Shown here in pieces: positions 32,200 to 41,977 of a stretch of 64,000 bases of DNA. Where the stretch lies: the NCBI GenBank assembly GCA_018399685.1, contig JAGYOK010000004.1:22358-86357 (forward strand), in the 5' to 3' direction. Both the position numbers and the translations under genes were made by a program. This DNA comes from Alphaproteobacteria bacterium (GTDB lineage Bacteria > Pseudomonadota > Alphaproteobacteria > Micavibrionales > Micavibrionaceae). How positions within the stretch are numbered: position 1 is the stretch's first letter; the number at the start of each line of letters is the position of its first letter. The notes under the pieces were generated by a model that had not been told where the DNA came from, ran no database searches, and worked only from the letters and a program-made list of their open reading frames with translations.

Positions 32200-34593
32200 T
32201 TATCCATTAACCAGATAAAGCTCGCGCCCCATCTCATAGCCATGGCGTGGTGCAAAAAGATCATGGCCTAAACTCTCCAGATGCAGATCAGCCGCCTCGC
32301 GCGCATCCTGCCATCTCTCAAAGAAATTCATACACAATAATTCCTGCTCAAACGGTGTAAAGGATACCTTCATAGCATCATAAAAACCACGGTTTTTATC
32401 CCCACCATTCATAACGCGGGAACTTATAAAGTGAATGGGTCTTTTTTGCTCATTATTAAAACCCGGGAAAATACCATAGCCACGCATCTCGACCATCAAA
32501 TTATGATACATAACTGGTAAAAATTCATCCTCTGTACCCGTCCCGCCAATAAAGGCCGTAACAACATCCGCCGGAGCAAGAATTCCGTGCTTTCGCTCCG
32601 CCATATAATCATGCGTATAAACATTAATTAAATCTCTATCGCCTTCCCTTAGGAAAGCCATATATTTAGAATCAAAATCCCCGACGGTTGGTTCCAGCCC
32701 AAACTCTCGCAACATCGGTCTTAAAGAACCCTCCACGCGCGAAGCCAGAGGAACGCGATGACCAACATTTATGAAATTGGTGTGCCCGTCTTCAGCCGCC
32801 CTTATCATCCCTTTATAGAACTCCCCCATGATATGACGGGAAGCTCCGCCATGCGTAGCGGTTATAGTTCTCTTACCAGTCTCATAAACATAGCTTTTAG
32901 CATCCTCATTACCGGATGGAATTTGTGAACTTGCCGAGCCTATAAAAGCCTCACATGCTCCATAAGAAGAAGCACCTTGAGCAAATCCCAGCATCTCCTC
33001 CATCTCCCTTTTATCCATAAGATGCATTTGAATATCATCAGGGTTAGGAGCTTTCTTATAATGACGCGGATCCCACTGCCCGGCAGACATAGTAGCCGCC
33101 AAAGAATTCTTATCTGTATATCTGCGTAATATATACTCTTCTTGTGTTGTAAATGTTCTGTACTTCCATGAATTACTAAGCCCGGCCAATAACCCGCGCC
33201 CAAACACCTGCTCATCCACAAAAATCGGCGCACCCGCCGCAGCCTTCGCACCCAAAGGTTTATATGTAGCTCTATTAAGAGCCACCATTTGCGTAATCAA
33301 ATCTTGTTCTAATGCATAAAGTTTATTATTGGCCGCTTTAGTCTCATCATATTTCCAATCTTCTATTAACGCACCATCAGCATTCCAAAAAGCCTTGTCA
33401 AAATCTGCAAAGCTTTCAATTCTGATTTTTTCACGTACAGAGCTATAAGAGCCAACTTTACTTACCTGCTGATTATCTTTAGCAAACTCTCCGAAACTAA
33501 GGTTAGATATAAAAGCAGCGTCCGGCCTGTCCACATGCTCCAAAGACCTTGGAATTTTGCTCTGCGGAATACCGAGCGCTGTTACAAGGCCACGCATTCC
33601 CCTCGCTCTTGTAAACGTGTCCTTGTAAAATCCTGTCTCAGGCATATCTCTCAACGTCGCAAGAGTTATCGGAGCCCCCTTTTCATCCGTTTTTCCTCTA
33701 AACCCTTTAGGCTGGTCAAAATCATTCAGCTCCCATTGGCGTTTTCCCTTGTCTTCCATTACAAAATGATAATCCTCAACCGGAAGAAAAATTCTTCCAA
33801 ACTCCGCGGCCATAATAAATATACCCTCTTTGGGTAAAGGCTGACGCGGATCATATTCCAGAAACTTTAGAAAATATGTCGATACATCAACATGTTCATC
33901 AGAAAAAACATGTCCTTTATCACGCATTTCCTTTGCTGCCTGATTAAACAAGTGCAAAAGATTAAGAGCGCCACCCACAGCATTTTGTATCTCATTAATA
34001 CGTACACCGGGAAAAGGCTCATCAGGATGAAAAGCTTCCCGAATTAAAGGCCGGTTTCTTACACCTTCCCAGCAAGAAGCCTGAGACAATATTTTGGGTT
34101 TTACTGATGCGGTATCCTCACCCATAAGCAATACTTTTGTAGGATCTGCCGCGCCGATAATCCCTAAACCCGCTTGCTTTTCTCTACGCGTTGCATCCCA
34201 AAACGGCTTGTACGCGCCTTCTGTAACCTTATCCCGGGAAATAACGATTGCATTCTCTCCCTCTTCTTCTGTATCCGGCCCCGGAGTGAATGACATTTTG
34301 TCCCATACATCCAAAACAGTATCAAGCAACGGATAAGCGGTTTCACGCACCTTATGCTTATTCCCCGTGGCTGCAAGCCCAACAATTCCAGGATCCCAAG
34401 GATTTTGCCGCGCGACCCAGTCTTTGGTAAGAACAATATGATCTCCCAGTTCAACAATATCAGCCGATGAAAATATTTGTTTAAGATCAGGATCAGAAGG
34501 CTTTCCCTTACCAATAAGACTATCTGACAACCATTTGTAATAAGGTTTTAAGTCAAACCCCTCTTCATAAGGTCCTATAATTACGCGTTGCAA
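32200..34593 (-). CDS. Large protein with N-terminal Ham1/ITPase-like motif and C-terminal LOG-like motifs
   Basis: 797 aa; GLAATGNKHKVRE (aa ~72-84), EDT...FPGVRI, GGASRHIMGE (aa ~582), IGGTGTEDEF (aa ~682). Confidence 0.6.
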   Translation of the reverse strand: MQRVIIGPYEEGFDLKPYYKWLSDSLIGKGKPSDPDLKQIFSSADIVELGDHIVLTKDWVARQNPWDPGIVGLAATGNKHKVRETAYPLLDTVLDVWDKMSFTPGPDTEEEGENAIVISRDKVTEGAYKPFWDATRREKQAGLGIIGAADPTKVLLMGEDTASVKPKILSQASCWEGVRNRPLIREAFHPDEPFPGVRINEIQNAVGGALNLLHLFNQAAKEMRDKGHVFSDEHVDVSTYFLKFLEYDPRQPLPKEGIFIMAAEFGRIFLPVEDYHFVMEDKGKRQWELNDFDQPKGFRGKTDEKGAPITLATLRDMPETGFYKDTFTRARGMRGLVTALGIPQSKIPRSLEHVDRPDAAFISNLSFGEFAKDNQQVSKVGSYSSVREKIRIESFADFDKAFWNADGALIEDWKYDETKAANNKLYALEQDLITQMVALNRATYKPLGAKAAAGAPIFVDEQVFGRGLLAGLSNSWKYRTFTTQEEYILRRYTDKNSLAATMSAGQWDPRHYKKAPNPDDIQMHLMDKREMEEMLGFAQGASSYGACEAFIGSASSQIPSGNEDAKSYVYETGKRTITATHGGASRHIMGEFYKGMIRAAEDGHTNFINVGHRVPLASRVEGSLRPMLREFGLEPTVGDFDSKYMAFLREGDRDLINVYTHDYMAERKHGILAPADVVTAFIGGTGTEDEFLPVMYHNLMVEMRGYGIFPGFNNEQKRPIHFISSRVMNGGDKNRGFYDAMKVSFTPFEQELLCMNFFERWQDAREAADLHLESLGHDLFAPRHGYEMGRELYLVNG

Positions 34594-34824
34594 TCCATTA
34601 TCCCCTTATATCTAAACCGGTTCCCTTAATTATACCGCTTACACGTTTTTTATTTTGTTTTTTGCAGGTGCATATTTCTCATTGCGGTAATGGCACGTTT
34701 ACCATATACAAGCTATGAAAAGCAAAACTATTCACAAAATATTTTTCGATAAATTATTTAAATCGCATATAAGTTTTATTATTCTCTGACAATACGTTAC
34801 CACAGTTGTAGACGGCGCCTGAAA

Positions 34825-35787
34825 ATGAACTCACACCTCTTAACAAACATGGCTCTGGCTCGATCTGCAAAAGAGCAAAGCCCTCACATAACACATAAAG
34901 TTGGCGTTTATCTGCGCTCTTCTTCCAATAGCTCAAGCGCTTATAACTTCTGGCCCAAACTACTCGCAAACAACGCTTACCCGCATAAAAAGCTCGGAAA
35001 TGCCAGCACCACAGTGCACGCAGAAACATCATCATTAATGCAAGCCAACATCTCAACGAACATGGCCGATATTTACATCACTGATTTTCCCTGCCCGAAT
35101 TGTGCCAAAACCTTATCAGAAGCCGGTATAGCGAATGTCTATATAGATGCTCATTCACACAACCCCCCCCTTGGTATCAAAATGAAACCCTATTTCGAGC
35201 AGGTATCTATGCTGATATTCAAATGTGCAGGGATCGGCGTTTTTGAAGTAAATATAGAAAAGAAAAACGTTTCAACACTTCTGGAGCCACACTCACGTAA
35301 TAAGGAACTTTCTTTCTTAGGCGCTGGGCGCCAAAGTATTGAAAATATTTCAAAAAATCTTTTTCATGAACAAATAAAAGCGCAATACAAGGACAATAAC
35401 ACAACTTTTGCGGCATGCATCGCCAGTGATAAAAACGGAAATAATTTTATACTGAGCGCATACGCCAGCAATGCTTGGGGGCTGGAGCAAAAAAGCGCTA
35501 AAGAAATCGCCCACCTTCAGAATAAATACGAGCCGGAGCTCCAGCCATTTAACAGGATTTTAGCGCATTGCGCCTACTATGACCTAAAAATAAAAGATGG
35601 TTATTATTTTTCTAGCCAATGCCCGACATCGCGGGAATTTGTAAATATGATCGGATATGGCCTGAGCAATATAACAATCGACGATACCGAACAATGCCGC
35701 GACACATGGGGGCTGATAGCTCTAAAACAAATCCACGATTATAATATTCTTCAAATCACTGAAGCTGCGCCAATATTAGCCATTTGA
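34825..35787 (+). CDS. Cytidine/deoxycytidylate deaminase-like protein with degenerate second domain
   Basis: VHAE...PCPNCAK zinc motif in N-half; AHCA...QCPTSREF in C-half. Confidence 0.7.
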   Translation: MNSHLLTNMALARSAKEQSPHITHKVGVYLRSSSNSSSAYNFWPKLLANNAYPHKKLGNASTTVHAETSSLMQANISTNMADIYITDFPCPNCAKTLSEAGIANVYIDAHSHNPPLGIKMKPYFEQVSMLIFKCAGIGVFEVNIEKKNVSTLLEPHSRNKELSFLGAGRQSIENISKNLFHEQIKAQYKDNNTTFAACIASDKNGNNFILSAYASNAWGLEQKSAKEIAHLQNKYEPELQPFNRILAHCAYYDLKIKDGYYFSSQCPTSREFVNMIGYGLSNITIDDTEQCRDTWGLIALKQIHDYNILQITEAAPILAI

Positions 35788-35892
35788 TTCGAAAAGCGAA
35801 ATATCATGCCCTCATCGAGCAACGAATCAGCCTGACTTTCCCACTGACACGTACACCCCTTGTACGCGTCATTTAATGGCAAAACGAAATCG

Positions 35893-36858
35893 TTAAAAGT
35901 GTTTCCAGCCAACACCTTTACCAGCTTTTCGATACTTTCCGTCTTCAATAACAGAAAAACTTAAACCATTATCTGTAAACTTTCCTATAACTAACGGATT
36001 TAGATTATTATTTCTCATCTCGGTAAGTACTTCCCCCAATTTCCCTTCAGAAATGGCCAGAACCAGCTCATAATCATCCCCGCCAGTAGCCGCTTTTTCC
36101 CTCGAAAAATCTCCATTTTCAATGGCTTTTTCAACATCCTTGGAAAATACAAGCTTATCCAGATCAATCTCCAACCCTAAACCGGAAGCCCGCGCAATGT
36201 GCATGGAATCTGCAATCATGCCATCCGAAACATCTGCTGCCGCATTAACGTATTTCTGTAAAATCCTTTCTATCCCCACGCGAGGATCGGGCAACCTATA
36301 CCGCATAATGGCCAAATTATTAGCCGAATCAATCCCTTCAAGTAACAACTTCAAGCCCAAAGCAGCATCTCCAACCGCGCCGGTCAGAACAAGCAAATCC
36401 CCTGCCTTCGCCCCGCCACGACGCACAGCTTTCCCACATGGAACCAAGCCAAAAGCGGTAATGCTCAAAGACAGATAATCAGATTTTATGCTGGTCGTAT
36501 CCCCGCCAGAGCAATAAATGCCAAACATTTCGTTTTCTTCAAGCAGCGCGCCGCAAAACGCCTCAAGCCACGCTTCTTCCGCCATATCAGGAAAAGCGAT
36601 ATTAAGCTGATAACAAAGCGGCTTTGCCCCCATAGAAGCCAGATCCGACAAATTCACCCGCAGAGCCTTTCGGGCAATCATGGCTGGCGCTTCACCAATC
36701 ATAAAATGCACGCCTTCATTCAGCGTATCACTGGTTACGACAAGCTCAAACCCTTCAGGAATAGCAATAACCGCGCCATCATCCTTTAATCCCGCAGCCC
36801 CGCTCTGCCCCATCGTCAATGGAGCAAAATATTTTTCTATAACCGAAAACTCATCCAT
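35893..36858 (-). CDS. thiL: Thiamine-phosphate kinase
   Basis: MDEFSVIEKYFAPL, GLKDDGAVI, SDLASMGAKP, ADVSDGMIADSMHIARAS, GGDDYELVLA; ORF extends to 36912. Confidence 0.92.
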   Translation of the reverse strand: MDEFSVIEKYFAPLTMGQSGAAGLKDDGAVIAIPEGFELVVTSDTLNEGVHFMIGEAPAMIARKALRVNLSDLASMGAKPLCYQLNIAFPDMAEEAWLEAFCGALLEENEMFGIYCSGGDTTSIKSDYLSLSITAFGLVPCGKAVRRGGAKAGDLLVLTGAVGDAALGLKLLLEGIDSANNLAIMRYRLPDPRVGIERILQKYVNAAADVSDGMIADSMHIARASGLGLEIDLDKLVFSKDVEKAIENGDFSREKAATGGDDYELVLAISEGKLGEVLTEMRNNNLNPLVIGKFTDNGLSFSVIEDGKYRKAGKGVGWKHF

Positions 36859-36868
36859 ATGTGCTCCC

Positions 36869-37663
36869 TTATCCCCGCCAGCCATGATGTACAGGCCCGT
36901 GACCATAACCAACTCTCAAATCGCCGGAAGCCTCCAAAGCACCGTTCAAATATGCTTTTGCCTTTTCACAAGCGCTTGGGATATCCTCACCTTTGGCCAG
37001 ATAAGCGGCAACCGCCGAAGATAAAGTACAACCTGTACCATGTGTATTTAGCGTATCAATCCGCGGCGTGCTAAACTCATACAAACCGCCCTCACCCATA
37101 GCAAGCACATCACGTGCCATCTCTTCTTTAAGGTGTCCGCCTTTCAGAAAAACAGCCCCGCAGCCAAGCCCCAGCAGGCCTTTGGCGGCAACTTCCATAT
37201 CCAAAACAGCCTTGCGTGACAACTTCTGTGCTTCAGGAATATTCGGAGTAATCACATCAACCAGCGGAATAAGCCGGTCTTTCAAAACATCAATAGCCTC
37301 GGAGCTAATCAGAGAATCTCCACTCGTCGCCACCATAACCGGATCAAGCACAATAAAAGGCGGCCTGCGCTTTTCCATTATATCTGCGATTTGGTGAATA
37401 ATCTCAGGCTGCGCCAGCATACCGATTTTCACCGCCGCCACATCAATATCCTCGAAAATCGCGTCAATCTGTGCCCGTACAAACTCTGCCGGTACGTCAA
37501 AAACGCCCTTAACCCCTTGCGTATTTTGAACGGTCAAAGCTGTTATCGCTGCCATTCCATAACACCCAAGCGCCGCAAATGTTTTTAAATCCGCCTGAAT
37601 GCCCGCCCCTCCAGAAGGGTCAGAACCGGCAATGCTTAATACGTTTGGTATAGATTTTTTCAT
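36869..37663 (-). CDS. thiD: Hydroxymethylpyrimidine (phosphate) kinase
   Basis: LSIAGSDPSGGAGIQADLKTFAALGCYGMAAITALTVQNT, NTHGTGCTLSSA. Confidence 0.95.
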   Translation of the reverse strand: MKKSIPNVLSIAGSDPSGGAGIQADLKTFAALGCYGMAAITALTVQNTQGVKGVFDVPAEFVRAQIDAIFEDIDVAAVKIGMLAQPEIIHQIADIMEKRRPPFIVLDPVMVATSGDSLISSEAIDVLKDRLIPLVDVITPNIPEAQKLSRKAVLDMEVAAKGLLGLGCGAVFLKGGHLKEEMARDVLAMGEGGLYEFSTPRIDTLNTHGTGCTLSSAVAAYLAKGEDIPSACEKAKAYLNGALEASGDLRVGYGHGPVHHGWRG

Positions 37664-38334
37664 GCTGACCTTGCCTCCATCACCGCATTAACGAACTCCC
37701 GCGTGGCCGCCTTAGGATCATCAACGCCAACCACGGCTCGGATCATGGCAACTCCTTGCGCTCCGGCTTTAATAACCTCCCCCGCATTATTCGGAGTAAC
37801 GCCGCCAATACCCACCACAGGAACCGGCGCCAGCTTAACAAGCTTTGCCAAACCATCTACACCCAATACAGCCTTATCCGGCTTGGTCATGGTTGGAAAA
37901 ACCGGGCCAGTGCCAACGTAATCAACCATATCTGGATCAACTTTCTTATAATGTTCCATAGTAAAAGCCGTCAGCCCAAGGATTTTATCCTCCCCGATAA
38001 GCTTACGAGCCTCCTTGAAACCCATATCATCCTGCCCGATATGAACGCCATCCACCCCCGGTATAACGGCAAGCTCTACGCGATCATCAATCACAAAGCC
38101 CACATTTGAAAATGAAGAAGCCGCCAAAACCTCGGCAATGCCCCGCGCCTGTTTCTCAACGACGTTATCAGGATCATGTTTATTGCGTAATTGCAGGAAT
38201 GTCGCCCCGCCCTCAAGAGCAGCTCTGGCGACCTCAATCACCCGCTCATCACCGCATATAGAAGGATCTATAATCACATAAACCGATAAATCAAAATGCC
38301 TGCGACTGGCCATAACCTGATCTTTCTTGCTCAT
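37660..38334 (-). CDS. thiE: Thiamine phosphate synthase
   Basis: GGATFLQLRNK, GVDGVHIGQDD, DYVGTGPVFPT, VGIGGVTPNNA; ORF extends to 38376. Confidence 0.9.
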   Translation of the reverse strand: MSKKDQVMASRRHFDLSVYVIIDPSICGDERVIEVARAALEGGATFLQLRNKHDPDNVVEKQARGIAEVLAASSFSNVGFVIDDRVELAVIPGVDGVHIGQDDMGFKEARKLIGEDKILGLTAFTMEHYKKVDPDMVDYVGTGPVFPTMTKPDKAVLGVDGLAKLVKLAPVPVVGIGGVTPNNAGEVIKAGAQGVAMIRAVVGVDDPKAATREFVNAVMEARSA

Positions 38335-38500
38335 CTTTATGAATGAACAGATACAGTGCAGCGGGTTATTTAGCAAGCCAAGGAAGCTCTAAAGGAATCA
38401 CTTTTCTTGTTTAAGCGTATTTTTTTACTATATATTTTGCAACTATTACTATATATTCCGCGACTATAAGCAAACAACAAATAAGTTTTACGAGAAGCCC

Positions 38501-38911
38501 ATGGATATTAACCTGAATAATCAGGATTTTTCCGGTACAAACATCAAAACGCCTGCGGAAAAAATGCGTGCCGTAACCATTATAAAAGCCTCGGATGACA
38601 CAGACGGCTTGAATAAAATAAATTTCAGCCTTACATTTCTGCTTCAAAAAGGGTGCTTTTCAGATGTTTGCTATATTATGGGGCAATGGGCTACCGAACC
38701 TGTTCGCCGCTGTCCCGGCAAATTCGTACGCTTTCCCGCCGCTGGTAAAGAAGCTCTCACCGCCCGCAGCGATTTGCTCTTGAAACATTTATCAAATCGC
38801 CCTGATTTGACATCTGCCAATATTCACATGCTTAGAACCTTTATGAATAACGCTATTGATCAGGAAATCACCTATTCAGGCAACAGAAGCGATCACGCCC
38901 AAAGTGCTTAA
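38501..38911 (+). CDS. Hypothetical protein, family A copy 1
   Basis: 136 aa; similar to the neighbour 39110..39529. Confidence 0.65.
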   Translation: MDINLNNQDFSGTNIKTPAEKMRAVTIIKASDDTDGLNKINFSLTFLLQKGCFSDVCYIMGQWATEPVRRCPGKFVRFPAAGKEALTARSDLLLKHLSNRPDLTSANIHMLRTFMNNAIDQEITYSGNRSDHAQSA

Positions 38912-39109
38912 AACAAGCTTCTTGAACAAGCTTGAGAAAATAAAAAACATAAAATTTGAGATAAATTTTATCTTCTTAACCTTTTTTTTAAACTTAGAGC
39001 GTAAAACCATATTTATAAAGCGGTTACCCGCACTTCTTAAAATACTCACTGCTTAAATTATCTTTCCTGCTGCGTTTTTCTACAAATTTATAAATACGGG
39101 GTTTGAGCT

Positions 39110-39529
39110 ATGAATATGGCACTTTATTTTCGGAATTTCTCTGGCACTGGCCTGAAAACGCCATTTGAGCAAATGCGGGCCAATGCCATGATTAACGCAC
39201 ATCATGATACACGTGGTATGAGTGTTTTGGTATTTAACGCTAACTACTTCCTTAAAGAAGCACGTCATCAGGATCTATATTACATTTTGAGCCTATGGGC
39301 GGTTGAGCCTACAAAGCGCTCCCCCGCCAAGTTCAGGAGATATCCTGACGCAGGGAAAAAAGCTCTGTACAATCGCGTTGAAACTTTCAAAAAGCATTTT
39401 TATATGGCGCGTCACATACACGATTGTTTCGTTGATAAAGCCGTCGAACACATGATGATTGCCATTGATAATGAGCTGGCTCTACTCTGCCCCGATCTCA
39501 AACAATCACACGAAATGCGTTATGCCTGA
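39110..39529 (+). CDS. Hypothetical protein, family A copy 2
   Basis: 139 aa; shared FSGT..KTP.E.MRA, YI..WA.EP..R.P.KF.R.P.AGK.AL. Confidence 0.65.
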   Translation: MNMALYFRNFSGTGLKTPFEQMRANAMINAHHDTRGMSVLVFNANYFLKEARHQDLYYILSLWAVEPTKRSPAKFRRYPDAGKKALYNRVETFKKHFYMARHIHDCFVDKAVEHMMIAIDNELALLCPDLKQSHEMRYA

Positions 39530-40095
39530 TCTCGGCTCTGATCCAAAGGCTTTCTTAAAGCCTCGCGGATACGTTCAATAGCTGAATCCTCAGACGCACT
39601 AATATTCATAGAGTGATTTTCCACCTGCTTTTTCGCTCCGGGCATGATCTTGGAAATCTCTTCCATGATTTTTCCTATTATGCCCTTACTTTCTTCCAGA
39701 TCGTTATCATCGCCAAACTCACCATAAGCCTTAGCAACGCTGCCAGCCACATCAAGACACATCTTGATATAGCTCTTCACCTCGTCTATATCGGCCTTCG
39801 CCTTCAGCGTTACCACAGCCTTCTCGCACAAAGGCTCAACATTTAAAACGCCCTGCGACCACACCTCCCATTTATCTTTTGATTCCAAAGTTGTGGCGGC
39901 AATTTCCTTAATCAAAGAGGCCTCCGGAGCCTTTTGCAATACCTCGCGAAGCTTCGTCTCCAGCGCTTTTAACTCCAGCGAGTCATCAAGCTCCCCGCCC
40001 TCATCCTCACTAAAACTGACATTCATACCCACACGGTATGGCAAGGAAACGATTAACTCGGTTTCTTCAGGAGTAAAAGAGGATAATGTTGTCAT
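39520..40095 (-). CDS. Hypothetical protein, family B copy 1
   Basis: 191 aa; similar to 40138..40698. Confidence 0.65.
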   Translation of the reverse strand: MTTLSSFTPEETELIVSLPYRVGMNVSFSEDEGGELDDSLELKALETKLREVLQKAPEASLIKEIAATTLESKDKWEVWSQGVLNVEPLCEKAVVTLKAKADIDEVKSYIKMCLDVAGSVAKAYGEFGDDNDLEESKGIIGKIMEEISKIMPGAKKQVENHSMNISASEDSAIERIREALRKPLDQSRDQA

Positions 40096-40137
40096 AATAA
40101 ATAATCCTGTTCTTGTTAAAAAAATTACCTTACCGGC

Positions 40138-40698
40138 TTATATATATTGTTTATCGAGCGCCTTTGCCACTTTTTGCAAAGCAGCCCTCTCCTCCAGTGA
40201 AATATTAATAAACTGATCCCACTCTTTGGCGATAATACCCATTTTTGCTGCCTGAGTCCGGCTTTGCATATATGCAAAGTATACCTTGATTTTATCAACA
40301 ATAGACGTGGTCTCGTCATACTCTCTGAATGCCAGAGCCACCGCCTCCCCGACTTCCATCAAACATCGCTTAAATCCGTTAACTTCCTTGACGTCAACCA
40401 CGTTGCTCAAGATATCTACTGCTCTATGGCATTCTCCCTCAACCATATCAAGATCGTTTGACCATTCCGTCCACTCTTGCTTGCGTGCTACAGTCTCACT
40501 AATAATATATTGAGCTGTTTCAGCGCCGAAAACTTCCTGGGAATATGCAACAATAATATTCGATAAGGCCTGCATCTCTGCTTGCTGAGATTCCTCTCCA
40601 CCATAACGGTCGCTTTCACTAACGAATAAACCAACCCTGCAAGGCAGGCTCGCCAGCAACGAACGTTCATCCGGCAAAAACTGATCCATAAACGACAT
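40138..40698 (-). CDS. Hypothetical protein, family B copy 2
   Basis: Starts MSFMDQFLPDERSLLASLPCRVGLFVS; ORF extends upstream to 40782 but ATG at 40698 matches the paralog start. Confidence 0.65.
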   Translation of the reverse strand: MSFMDQFLPDERSLLASLPCRVGLFVSESDRYGGEESQQAEMQALSNIIVAYSQEVFGAETAQYIISETVARKQEWTEWSNDLDMVEGECHRAVDILSNVVDVKEVNGFKRCLMEVGEAVALAFREYDETTSIVDKIKVYFAYMQSRTQAAKMGIIAKEWDQFINISLEERAALQKVAKALDKQYI

Positions 40699-40837
40699 AA
40701 TTAAAAAGCCCCCAGTATAATTATAGGCATAATTACAATTATAATATACGCAGCCACAAAAGAACCATACACACAAAAGCACTCCAGCTCAATCAAGTTT
40801 CTGTGCATCTTCTGCGCAATTTGCAAAACATGAAAAG

Positions 40838-41776
40838 CTATCTGGCAGACGAAGCCGCATCAGGAAACAAAGCGGTTTCCGCGACTTCATATTCCAGAAT
40901 ATCGCACATATCCATAGGTATGAACTCTATATCCGAATCAAGATCTTTAATAAAATCGCTGATCTCTTCGGGCACAATGTCATAGCTAAGCACAAATGCA
41001 TTGGCAAAATTTTTCTCGGAATACTTGTCAATCAAAGGCTTTACATCCTCATAGTCTACAGCGCAAAAATCATATTCATCTCCACCGCTTATGCTTCTGG
41101 CAAAAACGATGATATCAACATAAGGAATTGCTATCGGCCCGCCATCTTTCCAGACTACAGCCGTCAAATCCTCATCAGCAAAATTTATTGCCTGAATTGT
41201 AGGAATCCGGATCTTTTGATCGAGCATATCGCGCAAACGCCGGATAGCATAATTCCATTCCCACATCCGCTTGAGCGCCTCAAACGGCATCATCGGCACG
41301 TCATCCATCTCAGCCCCTAAAGACAGCATATATTCGTTCACAGCATCTAAATTGCACTCCCTCCAGCTAAGGAACAGTTTTTTATCACTGAACGCCTCGC
41401 CGCCCGAACTTTCGTTAATTTGGGGATCGTAAACATAAAAATCTTCGTGTTGCACCAGATCATAAATTTCATGCAACGCCTCAACAAAAAAGAAAGCTGG
41501 CTGGCAATACTCGACGCGCAAAACAATCCTGTAAATACCATCAGGGCGCACTTCCGACGCGTCTTTTGCACCTTCATTCAGGAAATCATAATAAAACCCG
41601 ACCCCGGTATCAGCGTTTTCATATATAACCTGTTGACCTTCCACACGGCAATTTTTGCGTTTAGAGAACATCTCCAAATACGCATCCAAAGACAAATCTT
41701 CGTCCTTGCGCCTTAAATAAACTTCGTAAGCCATACCCAAACCCAAATACAGAACAGTTGGCAGAAAGTTTAACAT
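40838..41776 (-). CDS. Hypothetical protein
   Basis: 312-aa ORF, acidic, hydrophobic N-terminus. Confidence 0.6.
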   Translation of the reverse strand: MLNFLPTVLYLGLGMAYEVYLRRKDEDLSLDAYLEMFSKRKNCRVEGQQVIYENADTGVGFYYDFLNEGAKDASEVRPDGIYRIVLRVEYCQPAFFFVEALHEIYDLVQHEDFYVYDPQINESSGGEAFSDKKLFLSWRECNLDAVNEYMLSLGAEMDDVPMMPFEALKRMWEWNYAIRRLRDMLDQKIRIPTIQAINFADEDLTAVVWKDGGPIAIPYVDIIVFARSISGGDEYDFCAVDYEDVKPLIDKYSEKNFANAFVLSYDIVPEEISDFIKDLDSDIEFIPMDMCDILEYEVAETALFPDAASSAR

Positions 41777-41858
41777 TTCCCGCTTAATTCTAAAACTGTT
41801 AAGTAAAAATATAAGGAACTTACAAACTTCACTAATCGTAATAATTTACAGCTTCTTT

Positions 41859-41888
41859 TTGACAAAACACCCTAAAATCACCTAAAAT
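41859..41888 (+). promoter_or_regulatory. Sigma70-like promoter upstream of the 41978 gene
   Basis: TTGACA (41859-41864) - 18 bp - TAAAAT (41883-41888). Confidence 0.55.
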
Positions 41889-41977
41889 TATGTTATTGCG
41901 GTGCGAGTTGTTTTTCATTGCATTCGGGCAAAGCTGTTTGTTTAAAAAAAACAGCCTTACAAATAAGGGATTAAGCG

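Noticed and set aside
34754-35056. 100-aa minus-strand ORF in the divergent region
   Set aside because: Overlaps the 5' end of the deaminase-like gene; no homology features
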